Program-made: the position numbers and the translations under genes | The notes under the pieces: generated by a model | Told to the model about the DNA's origin: nothing | Databases searched by the model: none | The model's input: the letters and a program-made list of their open reading frames with translations, nothing else | Assembly: GCF_019511345.1 (NCBI RefSeq) | Contig: NZ_JAEUAK010000014.1 | Coordinates: forward strand, 62,001 to 126,000 | DNA from: Rhizobium mesosinicum | GTDB taxonomy: Bacteria > Pseudomonadota > Alphaproteobacteria > Rhizobiales > Rhizobiaceae | Direction of reading: 5' to 3' | DNA: 64,000 nucleotides | Part shown: positions 16,249 through 24,765 of the stretch, in pieces | Numbering within the stretch: the stretch's first letter is position 1 | Layout: each line of letters opens with the position of its first letter

Positions 16249-18879
16249 ATGGCTACCGAACGTTACAATCCGCGCGATGTCGAGCCTCGCTGGCAGCAAA
16301 AATGGAACGAGGAAAAGGTCTTCGAGACCGACAACTCCGATCCGCGCGAGAAATATTACGTCCTGGAGATGTTCCCCTATCCTTCGGGCCGTATCCATAT
16401 GGGCCACGTTCGCAATTATGCCATGGGGGACGTGGTGGCGCGCTACAAGCGCGCCCGCGGCTATAATGTGCTCCATCCGATGGGTTGGGATGCCTTCGGC
16501 ATGCCGGCGGAAAATGCGGCTATGGAGCGCGGCGTACACCCCGCATCCTGGACCTACCAGAACATCGGCTCAATGAAGGCGCAGCTGAAGGCGATGGGCC
16601 TGTCGCTGGACTGGTCCCGCGAATTCGCGACCTGCGATGTCGAGTACTATCAGCAGCAGCAGCATCTCTTCCTGGACTTCCTGGAAAAGGGCCTCGTCTA
16701 CCGCAAGCAGTCTAAGGTGAACTGGGATCCGGTCGACAATACCGTTCTCGCCAATGAACAGGTCATCGACGGCCGTGGCTGGCGTTCCGGCGCGCTGGTC
16801 GAGCAGCGCGAACTGACGCAGTGGTTCTTCAAGATCACCGATTTCAGCCAGGACCTGCTGGACGCGCTCGATACGCTCGATCAGTGGCCGGAAAAAGTGC
16901 GCCTGATGCAGAAAAACTGGATCGGTCGCTCTGAAGGCCTCACGATCCGCTGGGAGATCGTTCCGGAAACCGCACCTGCCGGCGAAACCGAAGTGGAGGT
17001 CTACACAACCCGTCCGGATACGCTGTTCGGGGCCTCCTTCCTGGCAATCGCCGCCGATCATCCGCTCGCCAAGGAGGCAGCGGGAAGGAATGCTGACATC
17101 GAGGCCTTCTGTGAGGAATGCCGGCGTGCTGGTACCTCTCTTGCTGCACTCGAGACGGCTGAGAAGAAGGGCATGGATACCGGCATCCGAGTGAAGCATC
17201 CGCTCGATCCATCTTGGGAGCTGCCGGTCTACGTCGCCAATTTCGTCCTGATGGATTACGGTACGGGCGCCATTTTCGGCTGCCCCTCCGGCGACCAGCG
17301 AGACCTGGATTTCGCCCGCAAATATGGCCTGCCGGTCGTGCCGGTCGTCATGCCTGAAGGTGGCGATGCCGCAAGCTTCACCATCGGCAATGTCGCCTAT
17401 GACGGCGAGGGCGTGATGATCAACTCGCGCTTCCTCGACGGCAAGACGGCAGACGAAGCCTTCCAGATCGTTGCCGACAAGCTGTCGTCCACTCTGCTTG
17501 GCAACGCGCCGCAGGGCGAACGCAAGGTCAATTTCCGCCTGCGCGACTGGGGCATTTCTCGCCAGCGTTACTGGGGTTGTCCAATTCCGGTCATCCATTG
17601 CGAGGATTGTGGTGTCGTGCCGGTTCCGAAAAAGGACCTGCCTGTGAAGCTGCCGCAGGATGTAACTTTCGATCAGCCTGGCAATCCGCTGGACCGTCAC
17701 CCGACGTGGCGTCACGTCGCCTGCCCGCAATGCGGCAAGGATGCGCGTCGCGAGACGGACACGATGGACACGTTCGTCGATTCGAGCTGGTATTTCACCC
17801 GCTTCACGGCCCCTTGGGAGAAGCAGCCGACCGACCCGGCTGCGGCCAACCGCTGGCTGCCGGTGGACCAGTATATCGGCGGTATCGAACATGCGATCCT
17901 GCACCTGCTCTATTCGCGCTTTTTCACCCGCGCGATGCGCGAGACCGGCCATGTAGACGTCAAGGAGCCTTTCAAGGGTCTCTTCACCCAGGGTATGGTG
18001 GTTCACGAAACCTATAGCCGCGGCGCCGGCATGCATCGCGAGTGGATTTCCCCCGCCGATATCCGCATCGAGGAGATCGACGGAAAGCGCAGCGCCTATC
18101 TGCTGGAGGGCGGCGAAGAGATTACCATCGGCTCGATCGAAAAGATGTCGAAGTCGAAGAAGAATGTCGTGGACCCGGACGATATCATCGCCTCCTACGG
18201 CGCCGATACTGCCCGTTTCTTCGTCTTGTCCGATTCTCCGCCTGAACGAGACGTCATCTGGTCCGAAGCCGGGGTCGAAGGCGCTCATCGCTTCACGCAG
18301 CGCCTCTGGCGTCTGGTCTCGGAAGCGGCAGAAGCCCTTTCCGCTGTCGAACCCAAGCCGGCAAAGGAAGGCGAGGCGTTGGCAATCTCGCAGCTTGCCC
18401 ACAAGACGCTGAAGGCCGTCCAGAACGACTATGACAGACTCTGGTTCAACAAGGCGGTCGCCCGTATCTACGAACTCGTCAACGCGCTGGCAGGCCCGCT
18501 GACGAAGGTCGCAGCCGGGGAGGGCGATGCCAGTTATCGGGCAGCCATCCGAAATGCGGCCGAAATCCTTATCCAACTCGTTGCGCCCATGACCCCGCAC
18601 CTGGCCGAAGAATGCTGGATGATCCTTGGCAACGCTGAGCTCATCGCCCATACGGCATGGCCAAGTTATGACGAATCGCTGGTAGTGGAGAACGACGTGA
18701 CCCTTCCCGTGCAAATCAACGGCAAGAAGCGCGCCGAATTGACAATTTCTCGCGACGCAGATCAGAATGCCGTCACCGAAGCCGTGCTGGAATTGGACGC
18801 GGTGAAAAATGTCTTGAACGGCCAAGCAGCGAAGAAAATCATCGTGGTTCCACAGAGGATTGTTAACATTGTCGTCTGA
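16249..18879 (+). CDS. leuS: Leucyl-tRNA synthetase
   Basis: LeuRS charges tRNA-Leu. The 876-residue class I enzyme has the HIGH-type motif HMGH at residues 50-53, an editing (CP1) domain between about residues 225 and 415, and the KMSKS loop near residue 633. The anticodon-binding and C-terminal domains complete the chain to the usual length. Its stop codon overlaps the start region of lptE, and holA follows 12 bp after that, giving a leuS-lptE-holA operon like that in many Gram-negative bacteria. Confidence 0.98.
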   Translation: MATERYNPRDVEPRWQQKWNEEKVFETDNSDPREKYYVLEMFPYPSGRIHMGHVRNYAMGDVVARYKRARGYNVLHPMGWDAFGMPAENAAMERGVHPASWTYQNIGSMKAQLKAMGLSLDWSREFATCDVEYYQQQQHLFLDFLEKGLVYRKQSKVNWDPVDNTVLANEQVIDGRGWRSGALVEQRELTQWFFKITDFSQDLLDALDTLDQWPEKVRLMQKNWIGRSEGLTIRWEIVPETAPAGETEVEVYTTRPDTLFGASFLAIAADHPLAKEAAGRNADIEAFCEECRRAGTSLAALETAEKKGMDTGIRVKHPLDPSWELPVYVANFVLMDYGTGAIFGCPSGDQRDLDFARKYGLPVVPVVMPEGGDAASFTIGNVAYDGEGVMINSRFLDGKTADEAFQIVADKLSSTLLGNAPQGERKVNFRLRDWGISRQRYWGCPIPVIHCEDCGVVPVPKKDLPVKLPQDVTFDQPGNPLDRHPTWRHVACPQCGKDARRETDTMDTFVDSSWYFTRFTAPWEKQPTDPAAANRWLPVDQYIGGIEHAILHLLYSRFFTRAMRETGHVDVKEPFKGLFTQGMVVHETYSRGAGMHREWISPADIRIEEIDGKRSAYLLEGGEEITIGSIEKMSKSKKNVVDPDDIIASYGADTARFFVLSDSPPERDVIWSEAGVEGAHRFTQRLWRLVSEAAEALSAVEPKPAKEGEALAISQLAHKTLKAVQNDYDRLWFNKAVARIYELVNALAGPLTKVAAGEGDASYRAAIRNAAEILIQLVAPMTPHLAEECWMILGNAELIAHTAWPSYDESLVVENDVTLPVQINGKKRAELTISRDADQNAVTEAVLELDAVKNVLNGQAAKKIIVVPQRIVNIVV

Positions 18880-19390
18880 TTTCGTCCGCAAGCTTGCGCA
18901 CCGCGCCAGCGTCGTCACGATCCTTGTCACCACGGCGTTTCTTTCCGCCTGCCAGGTTCGTCCGCTTTACTCCGAAAGCACCGGCGTTACCGAAAAACTC
19001 GGCTCCGTCGGCTTTTCCGAAGCGGGTACGCGTGTCGGCCAGGAAGTTCGCAACCATCTGATCTTCCTGGCGTCCCGCGGTGCCGGTGAAGTTGAAAAGC
19101 CGGATTACATGGTTGATATGCAAGTTTCGTCATATGTTGCCGATACCTTGCTTGTTCAGTCCTCGGATACATCTCGCGCAGGCCGCGCGACGGTCTCGGT
19201 TAGCTACACTTTGCGTACCACCAAAGACAATCAGGTCATCAAGGCGGGCAGACGCGAAGCGACGGCGCTGGTCGACTTCCCGAGACAGGAATTTGCAAAG
19301 CAGCGGGCTATCCGTGATGCCGAAAATCGCGCTGCCAATCAGGCGGCCGAATTCGTGGGAGCAGATATCGCCGCCGCGCTCAGTCGCTAA
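18869..19390 (+). CDS. lptE: LPS-assembly lipoprotein LptE
   Basis: LptE plugs the LptD barrel and helps insert lipopolysaccharide into the outer membrane. The protein starts with a lipoprotein signal peptide: basic residues, a hydrophobic stretch and the lipobox LSAC. I prefer the TTG at 18869, because AGAGGA at 18854-18859 lies 9 bases before it; another TTG at 18860 is possible but leaves no space after that site. Either start overlaps leuS by 11-20 bp, implying translational coupling. The mature domain (about 150 residues) has the alternating beta/alpha pattern of LptE/RlpB; sequence identity in this family is low, and gene position supports the call. Confidence 0.85.
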   Translation: MSSDFVRKLAHRASVVTILVTTAFLSACQVRPLYSESTGVTEKLGSVGFSEAGTRVGQEVRNHLIFLASRGAGEVEKPDYMVDMQVSSYVADTLLVQSSDTSRAGRATVSVSYTLRTTKDNQVIKAGRREATALVDFPRQEFAKQRAIRDAENRAANQAAEFVGADIAAALSR

Positions 19391-19402
19391 GGGAGCGGTA
19401 GG

Positions 19403-20449
19403 GTGGCGGAAATCAAATCCCATGAGTTCGAAGGGTTTCTGCAGAAATCCGCTCACCTGTACCGCATCTATCTGATCTACGGCCCGGACCGTGGACTCGT
19501 TTCCGAGCGCGCCGGTATGATCGCTGCAAAGAGTGGTATAGATCAGAACGATCCGTTCTCTGTCACCAAACTCGATGTCGGCGATTTACAGAAAGAGCCT
19601 GGCCGATTGGTTGATGAAGCCCAATCTATCGGTCTTTTCGGCGGTGAGAAGCTGATATGGGTAAGGGGTGCCGCGAACGAGAAGTATCTCGTCGACGCTG
19701 TCGCATTTCTGTCCGGCGCGTCCCTTGAAGCGGCCAGTATCATCATCGAAGCAGGCGACCTGAAGAAGGGGGCAACCTTACGCAAGACGGTTGAGGCTGC
19801 TCGTAGCGCAGCAGTCGCCATCCCCTGCTATGCCGACGACGGCCGAGCGCTGAACGCACTGATCGACAATGAACTTTCCGCCGAAGGGTTGGGTATAACC
19901 CCTGCTGCCAGGCAAGCTCTCGTCGCGCTGATCGGCGGCGACAGAATTGCATCCAGAAATGAAATTCGCAAACTCGCACTCTATTGCCGAGGCATCGGGA
20001 CGATTGACGATCATCACGTTGCCGAAATAATTGGTGATGCCAGTGCGATTTCGGTCGATGATGCCGTTGACGCGATATTGAGCGGTAATAGTGATAGCTT
20101 CCTGCATGCGATGCAGAAAATCACCAGCTCCAAGACCTCAGTCTTCCTGGTTCTGCAAGCTTGCCTTCGACAGTTTCAGCTTCTCGATACGATGCGCGCG
20201 GAAATGGACGAGAAGAAACTGCCCGCTGCGCAAATTATGCAGACGCAGGGCAGGCACCTTCACTTCCGTCGCAAGCCGATTATAGAACAAGCGTTAAAGA
20301 GTTGGAGCGCGGAAGCCATTTCGCATGAAACAAAGCGCCTGCAGGCAGCTGTCCTGCAAACAAGGCAGCGTCAGATATTGGAAGACAGCATCGCCATGCA
20401 GACGTTGCTCTCCACGACACTGCAGTCGGCAAGACGCCCCCAAGCCTGA
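19403..20449 (+). CDS. holA: DNA polymerase III subunit delta
   Basis: HolA is the clamp-loader subunit that opens the beta sliding clamp. The 348-residue protein aligns along its length with the delta family: an N-terminal AAA+-like domain (RIYLIYGPDRGLVSERA, with no functional Walker A, as expected for delta), a middle LIGGDRIASRNEIRKLALY stretch and a C-terminal collar domain. The start is GTG at 19403 with GGGAG 8 bases upstream. Its TGA (20447-20449) directly abuts the parB stop codon on the other strand, leaving no intergenic DNA. Confidence 0.93.
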   Translation: MAEIKSHEFEGFLQKSAHLYRIYLIYGPDRGLVSERAGMIAAKSGIDQNDPFSVTKLDVGDLQKEPGRLVDEAQSIGLFGGEKLIWVRGAANEKYLVDAVAFLSGASLEAASIIIEAGDLKKGATLRKTVEAARSAAVAIPCYADDGRALNALIDNELSAEGLGITPAARQALVALIGGDRIASRNEIRKLALYCRGIGTIDDHHVAEIIGDASAISVDDAVDAILSGNSDSFLHAMQKITSSKTSVFLVLQACLRQFQLLDTMRAEMDEKKLPAAQIMQTQGRHLHFRRKPIIEQALKSWSAEAISHETKRLQAAVLQTRQRQILEDSIAMQTLLSTTLQSARRPQA

Positions 20450-21331
20450 TCAGCGGCGTTCCAAAAGCCGGCAGACGTCTTCGAGCTGCTCCAGGGACTT
20501 ATAGGAGATGCGGATCTGACCGCCGCTGGCCTTGTGGTTGATGGATACATCAAGCCCGAGCGTATCCGACAGCGTGCGCTCCAGAGCCAGCGTATCGGAA
20601 TCCTTCCGGTTCTTTTGAACGGGCGTCTGTGGCTCCGACTGAGCTTTGATGTCGTTCTGCGCAAGCTTCTCCGCATCGCGCACCGACATCCCCTTGGAAA
20701 CGATTGTACGCGCAAGTGCAGAGGGATCTGACGTCGAAACCAGCGCACGTGCGTGCCCCGCGGAAAGGCTTCCCGCAGCCAGCATGTCGCGAACGGGCTC
20801 AGGAAGCTTCAGCAGTCGCAACGAATTTGCGACATGGCTGCGGCTCTTGCCAATAATCTCACCCAAATCATTTTGGGTATATCCATACTCGGCAATGAGC
20901 TGCTCATAACCAAGCGCCTCTTCGAGAGCATTGAGATCGGAGCGTTGAACGTTCTCGACGATCGCAATTTCCAACGCCGTCTTGTCATCCACATCCCTGA
21001 TAATAACAGGGATTTCAATCAAGCCCGCCAGCTGAGCTGCCCGCCAACGTCTTTCGCCGGCTATGATTTCGTAGCGGTCTCGCGCGAGCGTTCTGGCGAC
21101 AATTGGCTGTACGATACCATGCTGGCGAATCGAACTCGCAAGATCGTGAAGTTCAGCGTCATCGAAGAAACGACGAGGGTTACGAGGATTACGAGTGACG
21201 AACTCAATAGGGACCATTCGGTCGGCACTGACCGTAGGTCGCTCGGCCTCGGCCGGAACAGGCTGATCCATTTCACCTATGAGGGCTGCAAGGCCACGGC
21301 CAAGCCGTCTTTTCGATGTGTCGTCATTCAT
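20450..21331 (-). CDS. parB: Chromosome-partitioning protein ParB
   Basis: ParB binds parS sites, spreads as a CTP-dependent clamp and directs origin segregation. The 293-residue protein has the N-terminal ParB/Sulfiredoxin (CTPase) domain with GERRWRAAQLAG (about residues 88-100), a central helix-turn-helix region with IIGKSRSHVANSLRLL, and a C-terminal dimerisation domain. I chose the ATG at 21331; a TTG two codons upstream (21337) is an alternative. It lies 32 bp after parA in the same operon. Perfect or near-perfect parS sites lie at 22760, 24716 and 31085. Confidence 0.97.
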   Translation of the reverse strand: MNDDTSKRRLGRGLAALIGEMDQPVPAEAERPTVSADRMVPIEFVTRNPRNPRRFFDDAELHDLASSIRQHGIVQPIVARTLARDRYEIIAGERRWRAAQLAGLIEIPVIIRDVDDKTALEIAIVENVQRSDLNALEEALGYEQLIAEYGYTQNDLGEIIGKSRSHVANSLRLLKLPEPVRDMLAAGSLSAGHARALVSTSDPSALARTIVSKGMSVRDAEKLAQNDIKAQSEPQTPVQKNRKDSDTLALERTLSDTLGLDVSINHKASGGQIRISYKSLEQLEDVCRLLERR

Positions 21332-21363
21332 GTCCAAACTCGCTTACTCTGTCGTGCACTCTT

Positions 21364-22158
21364 TCAAGCTGCCAGTCTCTGCCGCTCCCGCTGGATAACT
21401 TCCGATGCGAGTTGCAGATAGGCCTGGCTGCCGGCGCACTTAAGATCATAGAGAATGGCCGGCTTGCCGTACGAGGGCGCCTCTGAAACACGGACATTCC
21501 GTGGGATAAGCGTGTGATAGACCTTCTCTCCGAGGTGAGTCCGCACGTCATTGACGACTTGCTGCGCCAGATTATTACGAGCGTCGAACATTGTCAGCAC
21601 GATGCCCTGAATATCGAGCTGCGGATTGATCGTTCGGCGGACCTGGTTGACGGTCTCCAGAAGCTGGCTCAGACCTTCAAGGGCGAAGAACTCGCACTGC
21701 AGCGGCACCAGCACGGAATGTGCAGCCGCCATGGCGTTCATCGTCAGCAAGTTGAAAGAAGGCGGGCAGTCGAGAAGGATATAAGAAAAAGACACCGCTT
21801 CTGAAGAAGACAATGCCTTTTTGAGCTTGAAAACGCGATCGCTCTGCTGGGAGATCTCCATCTCGACTCCGAGAAGGTCCATTGTCGACGGCACAATAAA
21901 GAGATTAGGAACCGCAGTCTCCAACGCGATCTCACCGACACCAGCTCCGCCGACCATCAGGTCATAAGAGGATAGCTTGCGGTTGCGTCGATCAATGCCC
22001 AAACCAGTGCTTGCATTGCCCTGTGGGTCCAGATCGATAATCAGAACGCGCTCGCCAATGGCGGCAAGAGCGGTTGCCAAATTGATAGCGGTGGTCGTCT
22101 TGCCGACACCACCCTTTTGATTTGCGATGGTGATAATCCGATTACGTTCGCCAGCCAT
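21364..22158 (-). CDS. parA: Chromosome-partitioning ATPase ParA
   Basis: ParA is the Walker-type ATPase that moves ParB-parS complexes. The 264-residue form chosen here starts at the ATG at 22158, giving RIITIANQKGGVGKTTTAINL with the deviant Walker A KGGVGKTT near residues 14-21, followed by IIDLDPQGN and the LDCPPS Walker B-like motif. The open frame extends 24 codons upstream into rsmG, but those residues are not ParA-like. The gap to the rsmG stop is then 19 bp, so rsmG-parA-parB are probably co-transcribed. Confidence 0.96.
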   Translation of the reverse strand: MAGERNRIITIANQKGGVGKTTTAINLATALAAIGERVLIIDLDPQGNASTGLGIDRRNRKLSSYDLMVGGAGVGEIALETAVPNLFIVPSTMDLLGVEMEISQQSDRVFKLKKALSSSEAVSFSYILLDCPPSFNLLTMNAMAAAHSVLVPLQCEFFALEGLSQLLETVNQVRRTINPQLDIQGIVLTMFDARNNLAQQVVNDVRTHLGEKVYHTLIPRNVRVSEAPSYGKPAILYDLKCAGSQAYLQLASEVIQRERQRLAA

Positions 22159-22177
22159 TGCCGCAATATCCGCTTCG

Positions 22178-22795
22178 TTAAACCAGGCGCTGGAGATTTG
22201 ATATTTCGAGAATGACAGAATCTCGCTCAACAGCGCTATCGTGTTCTAGCAGATCAAAGGTCCAGCGACCATGTGCTTTCTGGATCTCTCTTCGGTAATC
22301 CCGGCCTTTGTGAAAATATGCGCGATTATTTTCTTTTCCGACCATCCATGGCGCCGCATATTCAATCAGCTTATCGAGATCCGCCAGCGCACGGGCGGAG
22401 ATAGCATCGCAAGTAGCTATTGCTATCGGCGCATCCTCAATCCTGACGGGATGTACTTCACCGCGTGCGCCAGTTTCTCGCATAGCGGTTCGTAGAAATG
22501 CCGCCTTCTTATTATTGCTCTCCACCAAGTGAACCCAGCCTTGCTGCTGTTCAGTGAGAAAGATCGCGGTAATCACACCCGGAAAGCCACCGCCGCTCCC
22601 GAGATCGATCCAGGTTTGCGGGCGAGGAGAGATCTGAAATATCTGCGCACTATCCGCGATATGCCGGCTCCACATATCACCCATAGTCGAAGGCGCGACA
22701 AGGTTGATCGCCTTGGCCCATTTAGTGAAAAGCTCTGCGAAATGTCGCAGACGTTCCTGTGTTTCACGTGAAACACGCAATCCGTTCAATTCCAT
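22178..22795 (-). CDS. rsmG: 16S rRNA m7G527 methyltransferase
   Basis: RsmG (GidB) methylates N7 of G527 in 16S rRNA. The 205-residue Rossmann methyltransferase shows the SAM-binding IDLGSGGGFPG motif (about residues 65-75) and the VESNNKKAAFLR motif after it. Residues 8-12, VSRET, are encoded by a perfect parS site at 22760-22775. It lies in the standard mnmG-rsmG-parA-parB order, 29 bp downstream of mnmG. Confidence 0.95.
   Translation of the reverse strand: MELNGLRVSRETQERLRHFAELFTKWAKAINLVAPSTMGDMWSRHIADSAQIFQISPRPQTWIDLGSGGGFPGVITAIFLTEQQQGWVHLVESNNKKAAFLRTAMRETGARGEVHPVRIEDAPIAIATCDAISARALADLDKLIEYAAPWMVGKENNRAYFHKGRDYRREIQKAHGRWTFDLLEHDSAVERDSVILEISNLQRLV
22760..22775. promoter_or_regulatory. 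parS site 1 (inside rsmG)
   Basis: The 16-bp perfect palindrome TGTTTCACGTGAAACA is the consensus ParB-binding parS sequence. It lies within the 5' end of rsmG, about 0.6 kb upstream of parA. It is 6.5 kb left of the candidate origin. Confidence 0.95.
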
Positions 22796-22824
22796 TCTCG
22801 AAGACTCTCAAAATCCTGAAGCCA

Positions 22825-24699
22825 TTATGCGACCTGCTTCCGAATACTTTCGTCACGGCGTAAATGCACCAGCAAGAGCGAAATCGCTGCTGGTGTCATG
22901 CCTTCCACCTTTAAAGCCTGAGCGATGTTGGCAGGCTTCTGCAGGGTGAGTTTATTCTTCAACTCGTTCGAGAGCCCCGATAAGCTGCTGTAGTCGAAGT
23001 CCTCCGGAATCAAGCGTGCCTCATCCCGTCGCTGCGTCTCGATGGCTGCAGCCTGACGATCCATGTAAACGGAATAGATCGCCTCGATTTCCAACGCCTC
23101 GACGACTTTCTTCGAGAAAGATCGTAGACCTCCCCACACCTGCTCCAACTGCGAAAACGTATATTCGGGATAGGAAAGGAGTTCATAGGCGGTTCGGCGC
23201 TGACCATCGAGGTTGAGGTTGAGTCCCGCTTTACGCGCTTCAGTCGGAGTTACGGAAAGAGACTGAAGCATCGATCGAGCGCTCTCCAGCTCGTTTTGAT
23301 ATGCTGCAAAACGAGCTTGGCGTTCACTGGACACGCACCCGAGTTCGATGGCCGCTGGCGTAAGCCGCGCGTCGGCGTTATCGGCGCGAAGCGTTAATCG
23401 ATATTCCGCGCGAGATGTGAACATCCGGTACGGTTCCGTAACGCCCCGCATAGTCAAATCATCAATCATGACGCCAATATAGGAGTTCGTGCGACTGAAG
23501 ATGAAAGGTTTGGTATTGCCGCTCGACAATGCTGCGTTGAGACCCGCGGCAAGACCTTGGGCGCCGGCTTCCTCATAACCTGTCGTTCCGTTGATTTGCC
23601 CAGCCAAGAAAAGACCGGGAAGTTTTTTTACTTCCAGTGCTGCCGTCAACTCTCGAGGATCGACATGATCATATTCAATCGCGTAACCAGGATGTAATAT
23701 TTCGACGTGTTCAAGGCCGGGAATCGTCCTGATGAACGCGGCTTGAACGTCAGCCGGCAGGGATGTGGAAATCCCATTTGGATAGACCGTATTATCGTCG
23801 AGCCCTTCCGGTTCCAAGAAGATCTGATGCCCGTCTCTCTCGCCAAATTTAACCAGCTTGTCCTCGATCGAGGGACAATATCGCGGACCGACGCCCTCGA
23901 TCTGTCCAGAATACATCGCCGATTTTTGCAGATTATCGACGATGATACGGTGCGTCGCCGCTGTCGTTCGCGTTACACCGCATTCAACCTGCGGATTCGT
24001 GATCCGATGCGTCATGAAGGAGAACGGAACCAGCTCCTCATCAGCAGCCTGACGACCGACGGATCCCCAATCAATCGTTTCCCCGTTCAGACGAGCCGGA
24101 GTCCCGGTTTTAAGGCGCCCCAGCTTCAAGCCCAATCGAAGGAACGTCGTTGAAAGCCCGACCGAAGGTGGCTCCCCCGTGCGGCCGGCAGGTGTCTTCG
24201 TATTTCCTATATGGATAAGTCCCCGAAGGAACGTGCCTGTGGTAATCACAACGGACGGGCTCGCGATGAGCCGTCCGTCTTTCATCATTACGCCCGCGAC
24301 TCGATTGCTTCTGATATCCAAATCAAACGCGTCTCCCTCGATCACATCAAGGTTCTCGATGGATTCAATGACATTCAACATGGCGAGACGATAGAGCTTA
24401 CGATCCGCTTGGGTGCGCGGGCCACGAACCGCTGCACCCTTCTTCTTATTCAGCATACGAAACTGGATACCCGCGGCATCAGCGATACGGCCCATAAGAC
24501 CATCCATCGCGTCAATTTCGCGAACAAGATGGCCCTTGCCAAGACCGCCAATGGCAGGATTGCAGGACATGACGCCGATCGTGTCGCGCCGATGCGTGAT
24601 CAAGGCAGTTTTTGCGCCCATTCTCGCTGCCGCCGAGGCCGCTTCCGACCCTGCGTGACCGCCTCCGATCACGATGACATCATAACTACTGGCGCTCAT
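22825..24699 (-). CDS. mnmG: tRNA U34 carboxymethylaminomethyl synthase, FAD subunit MnmG
   Basis: MnmG (GidA) works with MnmE to modify U34 of certain tRNAs. The 624-residue protein has the N-terminal FAD-binding GGGHAGSEAA motif (about residues 12-21), the conserved CNPAIGG cysteine motif near residue 46, two MnmG signatures (GPRYCPSIEDK and GQINGTTGYEEA) and the C-terminal helical MnmE/tRNA-binding domain. Its partner mnmE lies directly upstream on the same strand. A parS-like site lies 17 bp before its ATG. Confidence 0.97.
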   Translation of the reverse strand: MSASSYDVIVIGGGHAGSEAASAAARMGAKTALITHRRDTIGVMSCNPAIGGLGKGHLVREIDAMDGLMGRIADAAGIQFRMLNKKKGAAVRGPRTQADRKLYRLAMLNVIESIENLDVIEGDAFDLDIRSNRVAGVMMKDGRLIASPSVVITTGTFLRGLIHIGNTKTPAGRTGEPPSVGLSTTFLRLGLKLGRLKTGTPARLNGETIDWGSVGRQAADEELVPFSFMTHRITNPQVECGVTRTTAATHRIIVDNLQKSAMYSGQIEGVGPRYCPSIEDKLVKFGERDGHQIFLEPEGLDDNTVYPNGISTSLPADVQAAFIRTIPGLEHVEILHPGYAIEYDHVDPRELTAALEVKKLPGLFLAGQINGTTGYEEAGAQGLAAGLNAALSSGNTKPFIFSRTNSYIGVMIDDLTMRGVTEPYRMFTSRAEYRLTLRADNADARLTPAAIELGCVSSERQARFAAYQNELESARSMLQSLSVTPTEARKAGLNLNLDGQRRTAYELLSYPEYTFSQLEQVWGGLRSFSKKVVEALEIEAIYSVYMDRQAAAIETQRRDEARLIPEDFDYSSLSGLSNELKNKLTLQKPANIAQALKVEGMTPAAISLLLVHLRRDESIRKQVA

Positions 24700-24715
24700 G
24701 CGCTACTCCACAAAA

Positions 24716-24731
24716 GGTTTCACGTGAAACT
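24716..24731. promoter_or_regulatory. parS site 2 (between mnmG and mnmE)
   Basis: GGTTTCACGTGAAACT keeps the full 14-bp core GTTTCACGTGAAAC (24717-24730) and differs from the 16-bp consensus only at the outer bases. It lies in the 64-bp mnmE-mnmG gap. It is 4.5 kb left of the candidate origin. Confidence 0.88.
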
Positions 24732-24751
24732 CCACGCCCGCCGCCGTCGGC

Positions 24752-24765
24752 GTTCCACGTGAATC
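24752..24765. promoter_or_regulatory. Degenerate parS-like half site
   Basis: GTTCCACGTGAATC matches the 14-bp parS core at 12 positions and keeps the central CACGTG. It lies 21 bp from parS site 2 in the same gap and just after the mnmE stop. Weak ParB binding is possible; it may also be a decayed copy. Confidence 0.4.

Noticed and set aside
16570..18933. A 787-codon open frame on the minus strand opposite leuS
   Set aside because: It is the antisense shadow of a firmly identified GC-rich gene; its translation is rich in Arg/His/Asp with no recognisable domain.
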